A program made the position numbers and the translations under genes. Positions 1 to 12,815 of a stretch of 64,000 nucleotides of DNA are shown piece by piece. The stretch's first letter is position 1; each line of letters starts with the position of its first letter. Where the stretch lies: positions 20,019,149-20,083,148 of the forward strand of contig NC_045146.1 in the NCBI RefSeq assembly GCF_008831285.2, written 5' to 3'. The DNA comes from Nymphaea colorata (lineage: Eukaryota; Streptophyta; Magnoliopsida; Nymphaeales; Nymphaeaceae). Under the pieces are notes generated by a model that worked only from the letters and a program-made list of their open reading frames with translations, ran no database searches and was not told the origin of the DNA.

Positions 1-159
1 CCTCCCCATCTGCTTCTTAGTGTCCCTTCCAGGGATCTCGCGGAAATTCATGGGCTTGTCCTCGTCGGACAGGTCTTGCGGGAACACCTGATGAATATCC
101 ACGGCATCATCTTCTTCATAGCCCTCTAGAACTGAATTCTCCAAAATTTTGTTCCTCAT
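1..159 (-). CDS. First exon of an unidentified gene, cut by the left edge
   Basis: A minus-strand frame opens with ATG at 159-157 and stays open for 53 codons to the window edge. The peptide is hydrophilic and acidic in its middle (residues EGYEEDDAVDIH), then basic (RDTKKQMGR). The start context is GAGAAAAATGAGG. An AT-rich TTAAATAAAA on the minus strand about 50 bases upstream could be a TATA-like element, though that would leave a very short leader. I recognise no family. The downstream part lies outside the window, so both the reality of the gene and its function are uncertain. It could be a chance open frame. Confidence 0.3.
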   Translation of the reverse strand, partial: MRNKILENSVLEGYEEDDAVDIHQVFPQDLSDEDKPMNFREIPGRDTKKQMGR

Positions 160-896
160 TTTTCTCCAGAGTTGAGGACGACGAACTGCGGAGAAGCCGA
201 AAGGGCAGACGCTTTTATTTAAGAAAAGTTGGCTATGCCAGTTTGTCGTCCTTTCGGAACGAGTGGTTGGCAGGCAGACTTTAGGAAAAGCCTCACGGGA
301 AGAAGGCTCTCTTCCACTCCTGATCGCCAGTAGAAAGAGCCCGCATGCACTTGTTGATGGGCTTTTCGTGAGAGCCATCCAACGAACGTACTCTCCCGAA
401 CTCGCCTGAAAACGACTTCACCGGTTGAGAACCCCCTCAGTTTGGCCTTATAACCACTTTTTGGGTGTTGCTCGGAAGGCCAAAATCACGATCTTAGCTT
501 GGTGATGTTTCATGGACGCACACGCTCGTGGGCACGTAAGGTCTTATTACCTGCAAACCAGGTTATGTTTCGGCCAACAAAGCTTACAGTAGTATATAGT
601 GGGATCCACAAACTTTATACATATTTCTTTTCTTGCTTTGATTGTTTGAATACATAAAATCAGCATTCTGTAAAAGGCGGTAGTTACTTTAATTGCTCCT
701 GGATCAGGAAAATTGGGATAAGCCGTTTTGCGGGCCCAATCCATCCAACAATCTTACACCACCATCGGAAGGAGACGCAAAATCGACAATCAAATCAACA
801 TCGATACCCCGACAAACAGAAGCGGGAAGCAAGGATTCGGCAGCAACAAAATAAGAGGGTATGCTAGAAGCATTTAAGGCAGTGGGATCCATCCCA
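160..896. other. Spacer: ERL 3' UTR side and upstream region of the left-edge frame
   Basis: No coding sequence is supported here. The part nearest 896 should hold the 3' UTR of the ERL kinase gene, which is transcribed leftward. A 67-codon minus-strand open stretch (704-907) overlaps the ERL stop in another frame and is treated as UTR. I saw no repeat or RNA gene. Confidence 0.5.
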
Positions 897-3800
897 TCAA
901 AAGGCATTCTTCGAAATGACCTCCCCGAACCTCAAGAACCACTGAGCGTCGGAGCAATTTTCACTGCCGGTTGCTGCAACAGTCTCGTGAAGCTTTTCCT
1001 CGGAATATTCATCCATATAACGTTCATAATTCATTGACGAAACTGATTTAGTTGAACTAACAGGCAACAGAGACACCAACACTCTTGCTACTTCATGCAT
1101 GGCTGGCCTCTCGCATGGATGCCTCCTCGTGCAGAGTAGGGCAAGCTGGAACATCTTCCGAACCAGCCTCATGTCAGTACAGGTCACTGACACCTCTGAG
1201 TCAACCGCCTCCATGACGGTATTGTCATCAGCTTTGGAGAGAATCTGACAAAATTGACAGCAAACATACAAATTATTACTAAATGACAAGGCAAGCCCAC
1301 CATTAGAGGAACAAAAATAGGATAAAAGCACATTGATACGAAAGAGAATAGGCATAGGATGAACCTACCAGCTGATGCAAATTGGACTCGTCATCGACAG
1401 CCTTCTTTCCTGTAAGCAACTCCAGAAGAACTATACCAAAGCTGTAGACATCAGATTTCTCGTTAAGCCGAGAAGTCCTTGCATATTCTGGGTCGATGTA
1501 TCCAATGGTTCCCATAACATACGTCGAAGAATGAGTTTTAGTCGACGAAATGCACTTTGCTATCCCAAAGTCAGAAAGATGGGCTTCAAAGTTCTCGTCT
1601 AGTAGGATGTTGGACGTCTTTACATCTCGGTGTATAATTCTTGGGTCGCAATCGTGGTGAAGATAGGCAAGCCCCTGAGCTGCACCAACAGCAATTCGCA
1701 GTCTGGTGTCCCAATCCAATTTGACCTTTCTGGATGGCCCTAAATCACCACAAACAGGGAGAGAAAATTGTCAACAAATTCATAATGCCTTTCGCCATCA
1801 ATCAAGATTCAAAATCGAATTTAATAAGACTGAGAATGGTACTTAAACATGAAAGTATCAACTGTGCCTTACCATGGAGAAGATCCCATAAGGACCCATT
1901 TTCCATGTAATCGTAGAACAAAAGGTTACCATGAGGTGTGAGTGAATAACCATGCAAGCAGACAAGGTTCCTGTGCTTGATGCTCCCAATAGTTGCCAAT
2001 TCATTTTCAAACTCTCGAAGATTATGTGGATACCGACTGTAGAGTCTCTTGATGGCAATAGGCTTTGAGTTCTTAAGGATGCACTTGTATACAGTACTGG
2101 TGGCACCATACCCAATAATGTACTTCTCATTCAAATTCTCAGTGATCCTCATGATATCCTCGTAAGTATGAATTGCCATGTTCATGTGTAATATGACCAG
2201 CTTGGGAGGACCTACAAGCAAACTGCCAGTTAAAGAGATTGAGGTCGAAACAATGCATAGACAACATAGAATATGCATGATACCTTGAACAGCAGTGTCA
2301 GATCCTTTGGCAAATTGCTGTGGCTGCTTGGATCTGTAAATGGCTACGACAACCATAGATAGCAACGTGATGCAGCCCAAGGTTATACAAACGACAGCAG
2401 CTCTTGAAATTATGGCTGATAGAAACAAGCTTAGCTTAGGAACTGTGATGAAACCAGACAAAAAATAACACTAGTACGACTACAAATTTTACCTTTCGAT
2501 GGTTGACCATAAAATCCACAGCCTGCACCTAACCAGCTTCCGCAAAGAAAGGGATTCCCCAGGAAGCTGGAATAAGAGTACAGGATACTAATTACTAAGT
2601 TTATACGGTCAAAGCATCAGACAAACAGAAAAGCGCATGTACCATGAGAATACCTTTCTGGAGGAAATCTTGAAAAATTTTTAGCCAGTGGAACCATTCC
2701 AGAGAGGTTATTATATGAAACATTTCTGCACCAAATTTGCAACAAATGACATTAGAAGAGCCACAAAAGCAAGAAATTCAAATGGAAATACTCACAGATT
2801 TACAAGGCTGAAGCAGTTTGTTATTTGTGGTGGTATTTCTCCTTGAAAACTGTTGTTGCTCAAGATCCTGAGAAAGCAAGAGACAGTGATAGAGAAAAAG
2901 AATCTTTTGAAACAGAAAATCGAGTATTGAACAGATGAAGTGCAAATGCTCTTACAAGGAAGCTATATTCTGCAACTGACCAATTTCAGAGGGGATTACA
3001 CCTTCCAGATTGTTCTTGGAAAGATCACTATAAAATTTGGAATTTTCAGTTAGATAATGTCCAAGACACCCTTCAATGTTAAAACAACAAATAAATTAAC
3101 GAAAAACAGTGTGAGAACAAATATATAACTTACACAACTTGAACACTTCTAAGATTCCCAAATTCTGGTGGGATGGGTCCACGGAGATGGTTCTTGCTCA
3201 AGTTTCTGCAGCACAACGACGATCAACCAAGTGAGGAAGGACAATAAAAGATAAGAACCCATAATAGAAAAATCAGTAGCAAAATGTACGTAACAGTTGC
3301 AGGAGATGCTCAAGTCCACCAATTGAAGCTGGTATTTTTCCAGAAAACTCGTTATCAGACAGATCTCTGAGCACAAAACACATTCAATAGGCTAGATTAA
3401 GGAATAAATAGAATCAAAGATAACAAATACCAAAAAAAAAAATTACATACAGCGTATCCAGATTGATAATGCGCCCCAATTGGACTGGAATTCTACCACT
3501 GAACTTATTGGACGATAAATTCCTGGACACAACAAAATACATCCACAAAGGATATGGCCAATTATAAACCGGTAAAGTTTAATGTCACCAACAATATATA
3601 TAAGATGCTAACTACAGGAAAGGATATCTCAATAGCCTAGTAAAAGGGGAATAGTCAAAATAATACTGGCAACAGAGCACATAAGAACGAAATCCAGGAC
3701 CCAGACTGACATCAACAACCAGTGCACAAAGAATTGTTCAATTAAAACAGACAAACTAGGAATATAAGCAGGTTCTTACAAGTAAGTAAGGCTTCCAAGC

Positions 3801-6800
3801 TTTTCAAACTTGAGTGGGATGGATTGATTCAAAGAATTGCCGTGCACATTACTGAAACAGCAGTTTGATATGATTTAAACTTAAATGAGATAAAACCATG
3901 GGAAGGTTAGAAAAAGAAAACTCACAACTGATTAAGAGCAGTGCAGGAGCTGATGTTCTCAGGAATAGGACCTTCAAGATTGTTGTTTGCTAAGTTTCTA
4001 AGAGCAGTAAGCAACAAAGAAGAGAAATCAGGAACCAATTAACAGCTACCTGCATCCACTTTTAATGATCAAGCACACTTACAATTCAAAAAGATCTACC
4101 AGCTTTCCAAGTTCAGAAGGAATGCTACCAACAAGCTGATTATTATTGAGTTGCCTGAAAAAGGCATCAACAGACATTTTGACTAGTATGAACCACTAAA
4201 ATCAACATTTTATTCAATAGACAAACAGCCCTTACAGATAGCTGAGCTTCGTCATGTTACCAAATTCTGGAGGTATGGGTCCAGTAAGCTTATTACTATG
4301 CAGATACCTGTGGGACATTAGCTGTTGACATTACTTGACCAAAACGGAAAAACCATGTAAAAAAGTGCAATGGACGGAAATGCCCACTAAGATGTCAAAG
4401 CTAGCTTACAGTTTCCCCGTATAAGAAAGGTTCCCCAGAATGGGGGGTAACGGACCAACAAGCTCATTTTCACTTAGATCCCTGAATAGTAAAAAATCTT
4501 TAACAGATTAACTCACATGAAATACAAACCTTGCAAACAGATAAATATCATCCAGCATGATCAAAACATACAAACAAACAACAACACAAATTCCAGTAAC
4601 ATGTTAAATGTCGGACTTAAAACAAAATTATTACAAATTGATTCCAGATGAATAATGATGTTGATCATCTACATGACCTTGGATGTGGATGCAAATGAAG
4701 AGGGTGGAGCCAAACTAGTCTAAGTAGTATTCCTCTTTCCCCAAATATAAGGATCAAAGTAAACATTGGAATAAATATCGTTATGAAAATAACACGTCCT
4801 AGAAGATTTCCCTTCTATAATGAGTAAAATTTCTTACAGGACAGCAAGAGCCTGCATCAAGCCAATTACTTCTGGAATCTTTCCAGACAGCTTGTTCCCT
4901 TGAAGGGACCTGCAAAAGAGAAAGGTTCCAGTATAAACATAAACAATCAAGAATCACAAGCAAGAAGCAACCAATCAACATTAATCTTAAATTGGCACTT
5001 AAAAAATTGTAAAATTCCAAAGACACATACAGTGTGGCAACTTGCAGAAAGCCAATATTGTAAGGAATTTCTCCCGAAATTTGGTTGTAAGAAATATCCC
5101 TGGTCATACAGTTAAAAGATTAAATCACTTAAAATGAGCACAAAGTTGGTGTAAACTGTAAAGGAAAGACAAACGACTAAAGTCTACGTACAGAATTTCA
5201 AAACTTGTACAATTTCCAATATTTTCAGGAATGGTCCCCGTTAAGTTATTCCCTCTGACATCACTGTGTGGAGTAAGGTAACCCATTTAAATGATAGACA
5301 TTAGCACAAAAAATACATCCCAAATAAATATGAAGGTCTCGAATAACCCCAAAAAAAAGTCTTGAATAACCCAAAAAGAGTTACTATTAAACCAAATGAT
5401 GACTACGTACAAGTACCAAAGTCCAGTTAATTGGCACATGTCAGGAGAAAGTGTCCCAGTCAAAGCATTTCCTCTCAATCCTCTGGGGAAAGAGAAAGGG
5501 GCAATGAAAAGTAAGCACAATTAGATATCAATCAACAGCAAAATAAGAAAAGAAGAAAATTATAGATGGTCCTTACAAGTACTGCAATACTTCATTCCAA
5601 TACAAGAGCCTTGGTATTTCACCAGTCAGCTGATTCTGAGCAAGATCCCTTTTGAAAAATGCATAATGTAGAATAGGCAGCATTTTTATTAAAACTTGCA
5701 GGATGAAAAAAGATCTAGCCTCTAGGACTCAAACAGTTACAAGCGATAACAATCTAAAGGCAGTAGCAAGGACACTGCGAAATTCACTCAGTGGGAATGA
5801 AGATTTAAAACAATCTGTATGAAGCATTCCCACAGCACTGAATGAAAACACTCAACAAATTGTGGACACCAATATCGAACTGATAACATTCCTTAAGTAT
5901 TTCTTCAAAACGTATCAGTTAGTATTTTTGCAAATCATTCAGTTCAAACAGGGAACACCAGCACTTTAGAAATCATGCAAGCCGCTCAAGATCATAATAG
6001 GCCATCAACACTGCATTGTCTTTCTAGCATCCAGAAAAAGAAATCTAGGAATACCATGTTATGCAGGGCCACTAAACAATTACAATTCCTCACACAATGG
6101 AAACTTGATCACTAGAAAAGTCTGTTCTACAAACTTACAGGACTTTAAGATTCGGAATCTGAGACAAGGTTGATGGGATTGGACCACTGAGTTGGTTATA
6201 CTTCAAGATTCTGAAGATGACATAAGCAACAGCTAATAAGATGTTCACAGCAGAAGAAAGATAACATTTAAGCACAACAGCATAGGAAGAATCCCACCAT
6301 GGAAGATCTCATGTGAAGAAAACAAAGAAAAGAAGCAACTCACAGTTCCTCTAGCTGCTTCAGCTTCGATATGGAGAAGGGAATATCTCCATACAAAGAA
6401 TTAGCTGATAGGTCCCTGAATTAACAAATGAACAACATGCAGTTCAGTTACAAGAAACGAAAGCAACCCGCAAAGTAAAAGGTCAAGGATGGAAGCAACA
6501 AAATCCACAGCAGCAAAGGAATTTGACCAGCAATTGTCATGAAAAGCTTACAGGTACTTCAAGGAAACACAGTTGCCAATCTCATCAGGTATCTGCCCAC
6601 TAAGGTGGTTGCCCTTGAAATCTCTGCAGCACCCCAAAGACAACACAACATCAGCATTATGTACCAGAGGAAGAAATAGTGAACATGAATCATGGAAAAA
6701 AACAAGGTAGCCATATTCACATGTATTCCAAATATTTCAGGTCACCAATGGCAGGGGAAATTTCACCAACTATATTCAAATTTGATAGGTTCCTGCAGCA

Positions 6801-8448
6801 AACCACCATAATGCACACCACATCAACAAACCCAGGAAAGGAAGATAATCAAGTATGAACTTGAAACAGCAGAAGAGGTAGCTAGACATACAGGGTAACC
6901 ACATTGAAAGTCGCATTATTGCAATAGACTCCATGCCATGAACAGTGATCTCCGTTAGCATTATTCCAGTCCGGCAGAACATCAATAGAATTGCTGAAAC
7001 ATGCCTTGAGAGATTCCAACGCATTCACTGCTTTACATTTAGGCAGAACAAATAGTTAATACTAAAACAAGCCTTTCTCACACCAACTGCCTAAAATCAA
7101 GAAACATGAAAGTGAATGGTAAATAACAGGTTCACCTAAATGACAAGTTTCCTTTCCTTTTCACACAAAAATTGAAAAAGAATCACTAAAAATTAGCAAG
7201 AATTTTGTGATAAAATAAGCTACGTAGTGCGTCCATTAATGATTAACCATTAGATCAAAATGGTTTGACAATTTTAACCATTTGAAGCAAATGTATTGAG
7301 TGCCAGAAAAAAACTGCAACTAGGTTCCGCTCCTTTAACAGCCAGACATGAATATTTCTCAAGGAAGAAAGAAAGTGATGACAGAGATACCGAGAGAGGG
7401 CTACCAGAAAAAGCAAGTCCCTCCAAGTTCCTTTACGAGTCAAACACCCAGTCGGTACAAAGAGAAGAAAAAGGAAATAGATTAAAATGCACCAGCTAGA
7501 AAAGTTATATTACACTCCACCTCTCGATTCAAAATCGTCAGTTTGACACATTATGGTTTCGGCCACTTTCCTTTTATATAAGATATTCGAAAAGAGCCAT
7601 AGAGTGTTCTGCACACAAGGTATGAACAGTTTCACATCTTACACATTCACGGCGAGTTTAAATATAAACTGGACACAACTCCTTTCTGAGAAACGCGAGT
7701 CCATTCTCGACTTTCCGCTAGCGGTTCCATGGCCTATTTCCGGAAACTGTGGCTTCAAGTCAAGGGGATGACGTAACTACGGACAGAGAGGAAACGACCT
7801 GGAACCTAAACCTCCTCCCCTTCTAATGCGCTTCACAAAGCAGACGAGAAGGAAAGATAAGAATATCTGACTTTGTCACTCTTTTCCATTCCAGCTTGTC
7901 TGCTTTTGTAAAGAGGAGCGCCTAAAAGTCGAACCAAGACAAGGTCTCCGTTGCGTAAACTCACGCGAAGGACGGCCTCGATACGACAGCAATTTTCAGA
8001 GCTAAGTGTCTCAGTTTTTTCAAGAATCGTGTCTTCTACGTCCAAAAATAATGTCAAGCTCCAAAAACTGAAAATCACACAAGCAAGAAGGATCGACCTA
8101 ACAGAGAGCAAATTCTTAGCATTTTGAAAACGACATCCCACAAACTTACAGGTCAGATTTTAGGTCCAGTTGTTGCACGCTCTGCAATGATAACTCGCAA
8201 GGGAGGTTCTCTCAAGTATGAGGAAAAAAAATTGGCAATGGTCGCTAAAGCTCGATCTTGGAAGAGAATACCACAATCAAAGCCAAAAAGAGTTAAAGAG
8301 AAAAACAAAAGAGGCCCACAGAATGAAACTTGAGCACTGGCTTACCTTCCTCAGCATTAGCTGAAGCATCGAGGGTAACAGCAGATGAAAGCACCAGAAT
8401 CAAAGCTAGCAACATAAACTTGTCCAATCCTGAAGAAACCTTCTCCAT
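897..8448 (-). CDS. ERL1: ERECTA-family leucine-rich-repeat receptor kinase (ERL1/ERL2-like), 27 exons, 979 aa
   Basis: Plasma-membrane receptor kinase. In this family it senses EPF/EPFL peptides with TMM and SERK partners to control stomatal patterning and organ growth. Exons (minus strand): 8346-8448, 6892-7027, 6721-6792, 6552-6623, 6344-6415, 6139-6210, 5577-5648, 5411-5482, 5192-5263, 5031-5099, 4838-4909, 4410-4481, 4236-4307, 4083-4154, 3926-3997, 3780-3851, 3451-3522, 3295-3366, 3134-3205, 2956-3027, 2796-2867, 2654-2725, 2493-2566, 2284-2415, 1873-2211, 1369-1739, 897-1244. Total 2,940 nt, in frame throughout. Signal peptide is about 1-30 and the Cys-Trp LRR cap follows (CSWHGVYC). 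Twenty near-uniform 72-nt exons encode LRRs (about 80-559). TM is about 589-610. Kinase: glycine loop [12 protein letters not shown], Lys682, HRD 777-779, DFG 797-799. The C-terminus ([17 protein letters not shown]) is typical. LRR residues such as [16 protein letters not shown] favour ERL1/2 over ERECTA itself. No defect seen. Confidence 0.95.
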
Positions 8449-11400
8449 CAGGCGTCAGCAGTTATTTCGTCACGTGAGAAAGGAACCCGAAGCAGAGAAG
8501 TGAGCTGTGCTTCAGTTGAATCACTAACGGCTCCTGCACAGTAGAAAATGGAGATCAACTCAACGAACGAGCAGAAATACGAGAGAGAGAGAGAGAGTTA
8601 CAAATGGTAAGTTATTTACAAATGTAGAGAGGCCTAAGACACGACCATCACGGGGGAAGGTAGAGAGAGAGAGATGGTGCAAGACCGAAGAAAAACGAGT
8701 GTCATGCGGGACGAAGAGGTCAGGGAAATGTATGATAAAAGAAGCAGAAAGTAATCTAGCAGAGGAGCCGTAGGGACGGGGAAGGAGGAGAAGGAAGAGA
8801 TGAGGGAGCGGGAAGAGTGAACAGAGGACCAACTGTTGGCTTGACTGCTGTTGCCTTCAAACCTGTTCACTTGGCGCGTGATCTCTCTATCTCACTCTTT
8901 CTCTCGCCCTCTCCCCCTCCCGGTCCTGCGAAGATGGTGTCAATAGCACGCACCTCCCTCCTCCCGTTCCTCACTCCGACGTCGTCCTCGTCACCACCAC
9001 CATGCCCTGCTTCGTCGTACGGTATGGAACAAGGGACCACCACCCACAGGCAACCGGAAGGGCCTCCACGACCATGAATGAGAATGAGCCCTCCTCTCCT
9101 CTCCGCCTCCCTCGGCAGTCGGCCCCTCCTTCCCTCAATATAATAAGATATCTACGGAAAGCCACGAACAGACGGGAAGCCATTGATTAAAATATTCATT
9201 GCACAGATTCGAGAGAGAAGCCGCAGTAGCAGCAGCAAAACATAAAGGAGGAGGAAGAATTCAAGTTACATGGAGGATCAAAAAAGAAAGGCTATGTGTG
9301 GGCCCATCACGGGAAAAGGCTGCATGCCCCCCCTCTCCGCCTCTATCCATACGATGGTTTTATGAGGTGGCGCTGTCACTCCTCCTTGAAGGTCGTGATC
9401 CTGCTCTGCCGTGAATCAGTGCAAGTATGACCAAACTGCCCCCAAACCTTGGTTCGCAATCTCGTTTGCTTTCGGACTCGAGGCGAAGATGTTATGGTCA
9501 TTTTCTGTCGCGGCAAGGAAGAGGCCGGGGGAGATGAGGGTGGTTGGTATCGGTCCTTGACCATCGGATCCGAGGAAATATTTTCGCAATGAGTGCTGGC
9601 GGTCCGGCGCAGCTGACCACCTCTGGCTCCCAACTCTCCTTTTTCAGGCAGGGGAAGCAGCGATGCGTGGTCGCCGAGGGTATCCCTGAGAGCGACGCGT
9701 GGCTGCTTTGAGGTGACATTTGAGGCAGACCCATGACCGCTCTCGTCTCGCCACCAAAAGCGAAAGGTCCTCCACATCCACGCACGCTCCGTCGGATGTC
9801 CGACCATCACCGCCACCGGCAGAGCAGAGGAAAGAGGGTGCGGGCGTCTCGTCAGTCACTGCCGGCGCCGCCCGGAAAGCAACGCGAGGGTGGCGTGAAT
9901 GTTCTTGTCCGGATTCGGGTTGGCAGAGACGGTGGGCCCCCCTTCTCTTTGGATGTGGGCCCTAGCGCCGTCTGCTACCCGGGGGAGGAGCAGGGGGCCG
10001 TCGCCGTGGTGCCATTACTGTGGTGAAAAGGAGAGAACTGGGCACTGCGAGCGGTCTTGACTTTGAGGGTCTGGCTACTTGCAAAATCACAACAAACTCT
10101 CCTGCTCTACTCCCCAGCGCCCGTTCCAACTAATGTTTGATCCTGCCTTTCAAGTTTCACATCCCCTAGCTCTAGCTGAGCTGGTGGAAAATATGTGAAC
10201 CTCGAAGAGACGGGTTACGACTTACGAGGCTTCCCTCCATCTTCCTCCTCCTCTTCCGCAAACAACGTTGCCACCCTTTCAATTCATGGAGTGCTCTATT
10301 ATTATTTATGAAGTATTTTTCAACCGCTGTTCTGCTAGAAGCGTAGAGGGGAATAATGAAAGGGCCCCAGACAATGAAAGAAAACTATGATTGGGCAGTT
10401 TGTAATGCCAAAAGAAGTGAAGGAAAGGGGTTGTCTTGATCTCTTCCTTTCCTCTCCGTCCTCCAACGGAAAAACCCTGTTAGCCACACCTTCACTACCG
10501 CTCCCTCCCTCTGCACGCCTCCTCCCCAAGCACATCACATCGATGTTTGTAACCTAACGCTTAACTTAACAAACGAGATGGATCATATTTGTCTTTCTAA
10601 AGCTTCAGGGGTATGTTTATAGGTAGGATGTTTTTTTAAAAAATTTTAGGGAAGTCTTTCCAAAACAGCGAAACAACTTCTTTTTTTCTCTCTCAAAACA
10701 GTTTTTTTTTTTTTTTTTGGATGACATGGAAACCAAGTTTTCTAAAAAAAAAAAAAGGATATTTTAAGAAAACCTATTTTTTTAAAACCATTTATAACCT
10801 TGTCATCTTAGGTTATTCAAACAAAAAAAACAAAAAACGAGGTTTAGATGTGTCATCCAAAACTCAACACAATTTTTACAAAATGAATAAAGAATAATGT
10901 TTCACGAAAACCAACTGTTTTAAAACAGCTTTTTTTCCGATGGTGTCATCAAAACATGGTTTGTGTGTATCTGAACGACAAGACAAAAACTATATATTTT
11001 TTAGTAACATGGGACCATGTTATTCACTCGGTTTGGAAACGTAATTTTAGATACTGTATTTAAGTAGGAAACTTTACATGTGAAGGATTGAATTATAGTT
11101 TTAAAAGGTTGACAAAAGCAGAAATATCAATATTCAAAATTTTTATATAAAATAAGTGAAATTTTCTAAAACTTAGATATAAATTAAAAAAGAAATTGAG
11201 AAGGGACGAGGCCCCTACGCCCCCCCCCCCATTATATTTATATGTTTCGAATCCTATCAATATTTAAACTGTAGATAAAACTTACATGATTCCTTATCCA
11301 CAACAAGCGCTTGGATCAATTACACAGCAGGGTTTAGGCCAATGGCGTATGCTTGGTTTTACTTTGAAGTTCAACGTGAACCTTGTATTAACATGCACTT

Positions 11401-12104
11401 TTGAATTAGAGGTGACCAACATTTCACATCCCTCAAAAACAAAAAAGTTGGTCGGCCCATCGACGACCAAAGTTGGAGTTGGTCATATCTTACGACTGCC
11501 AAGTTGGAGACGGGGACGAATCATCCGCCTAGGGAAGCAAAGGGGAAAGATGGAAAAGGAATAAGGGGAATGGGCTTCTTCGTATCATAGGGCATGGAAA
11601 AAAGTCGAATGCATCATCGCATACCTTTGCCCATTTCAATGCGCTACCCAAATTGGCTAGATTCAGCTCCCATTCCACGACTTTGTTGTTTTCATTTTTC
11701 ATTTTTTTTTGTAATAAACCGATTCAGCTAGACCGTAGGGATATCGACGACCTCGTTGTAATATATATATATGTATAAAAGAAATGATTGCATGCTTTTG
11801 CATGTAAAGAAAAGGGCAAGGCGATATTGTTAATTTTTAATGAATGAAAGGGGTGATGGCAGTCTATGATTAATTAATATCAGATGACTCCAAAAAGCCG
11901 ACCCCCAACAACAACAAAGAAAGAGAGTGACGCAAGAAAGGCACGGGTTTCAAGGCAGAACAAAACAGGGAGGGAGAGGGAGAGGGAGTCGGGTGTAGAC
12001 GATTGGAAACTTGTTGCTTGGGCATGCAACAACTACTGCAAAAGAAAGAAATACACACCCTTTTTCCCTTGCATTGGCGATAAAATAAAACAAAAGAAGC
12101 GGGC
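8449..12104. other. Intergenic: ERL promoter/5' UTR side, GC-rich block, then AT-rich DNA
   Basis: Upstream of the ERL start the minus strand is pyrimidine-rich (CT tract 8581-8595 and scattered CT repeats to about 8900), as in many plant leaders and core promoters. From 8900 to 10050 the DNA is GC-rich and yields several overlapping open frames on both strands. None shows a domain or splice structure, so none is called. From 10560 to 11880 it is AT-rich with homopolymer runs. I recognise no gene or RNA. Confidence 0.5.
8581..8595. repeat. GA/CT microsatellite upstream of the ERL start
   Basis: A run of GA dinucleotides (CT on the ERL sense strand) lies about 135-150 bases upstream of the ERL ATG. 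It may fall in the leader or core promoter; a regulatory role is inference. Confidence 0.6.
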
Positions 12105-12511
12105 TGTTCCCCTGTGTCTGGGAGTCTGTACAGTCCTTTGCTTTGTTTTGCATTGTACTTCCTTTGCTTATGTTGAGTCATTTGCTTATGCATGTTTACT
12201 TGTAAGGGAGTACCCTCCCACCGGTCTAAGTGTCAAGTATTGGGATTTCTTGTTTTGGATGGTCGGCATGGGAATCCTGTAAGCGGCCTCGGCCATCCTA
12301 CATAAGTAAAGTCGAGATCATTCTCCTTACTTATCTTTCTCGTGATGTACTAATTCTTCAAGCGAATACATTGCGAGATTTCTTTATTCACAAACATTCT
12401 TTATACACTTATTTTCCTCAAACTACTTTTGCGCCCTGTTCGGTGGTTTGAAGGCTTGCGGCAATCAGGTTCTTGCCGCGCCGCACGGGCCGAAGTTGTC
12501 AGCCCGTGACA
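12105..12511 (+). repeat. 5' LTR of the chromovirus
   Basis: It starts TGTTCCCC and ends GTGACA, two bases before the primer-binding site, giving 407 bp with TG...CA ends. The final part contains a short inverted repeat (CACGGGC ... GCCCGTG, 12484-12508). The 3' copy lacks the last stretch. Confidence 0.9.
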
Positions 12512-12513
12512 AC

Positions 12514-12525
12514 TGGTATCAGAGC
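12514..12525 (+). other. Primer-binding site for initiator tRNA-Met
   Basis: TGGTATCAGAGC follows the 5' LTR after two bases and is the standard complement of the 3' end of plant initiator tRNA-Met. The match then continues with a one-base offset (CCAGGTT). Confidence 0.9.
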
Positions 12526-12539
12526 CCAGGTTCAGCAAT

Positions 12540-12815
12540 TTGGGGAAGCGGTTGGATAGTCGGTGTAGAACTACACGCCGACGATCGTTGATCGAAAGAG
12601 ACCTCCGACGATCGTTGATCGAAGAGGAGGAAGCCCTGGCGACTCAATACAATCTGCGAAGTGCCAAGGGCAAGGGAGTAGCCCATTCTGACGAGATGGG
12701 TACATCCCAGGGTCAGGAAGACCTGACCGAGATGGTGAACAAGCTGGCTACCGACGTAACTGCTCATGAAGAAGCGTTGGGTAATGCAGCTGGCTACCGA
12801 CGTAACTGCTCATGA
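12540..12815 (+). pseudogene. Orphaned N-terminal part of gag, separated from gag-pol by a frameshift
   Basis: This 91-codon frame opens soon after the primer-binding site. It is charged and contains a doubled nine-residue motif (RRSLIERDL then RRSLIEEEE). It runs into the same sequence that begins the main polyprotein but ends out of frame. A perfect 46-bp tandem duplication (12742-12787 and 12788-12833) shifts the frame by one base between this segment and the rest of gag. The undamaged element probably read through here in one frame, which is an inference from the duplication. Confidence 0.75.

Noticed and set aside
704-907. 67-codon minus-strand frame overlapping the ERL stop
   Set aside because: Out of frame with ERL and in its 3' UTR; no motif.
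9376-10026. Several overlapping open frames of 70-146 codons on both strands
   Set aside because: The region is GC-rich, so stops are rare by chance. No domain, splice structure or codon pattern supports any of them.
12230-12451. 73-codon frame repeated at 17398-17619
   Set aside because: It is LTR sequence present twice because the LTRs are duplicated, not a gene pair.
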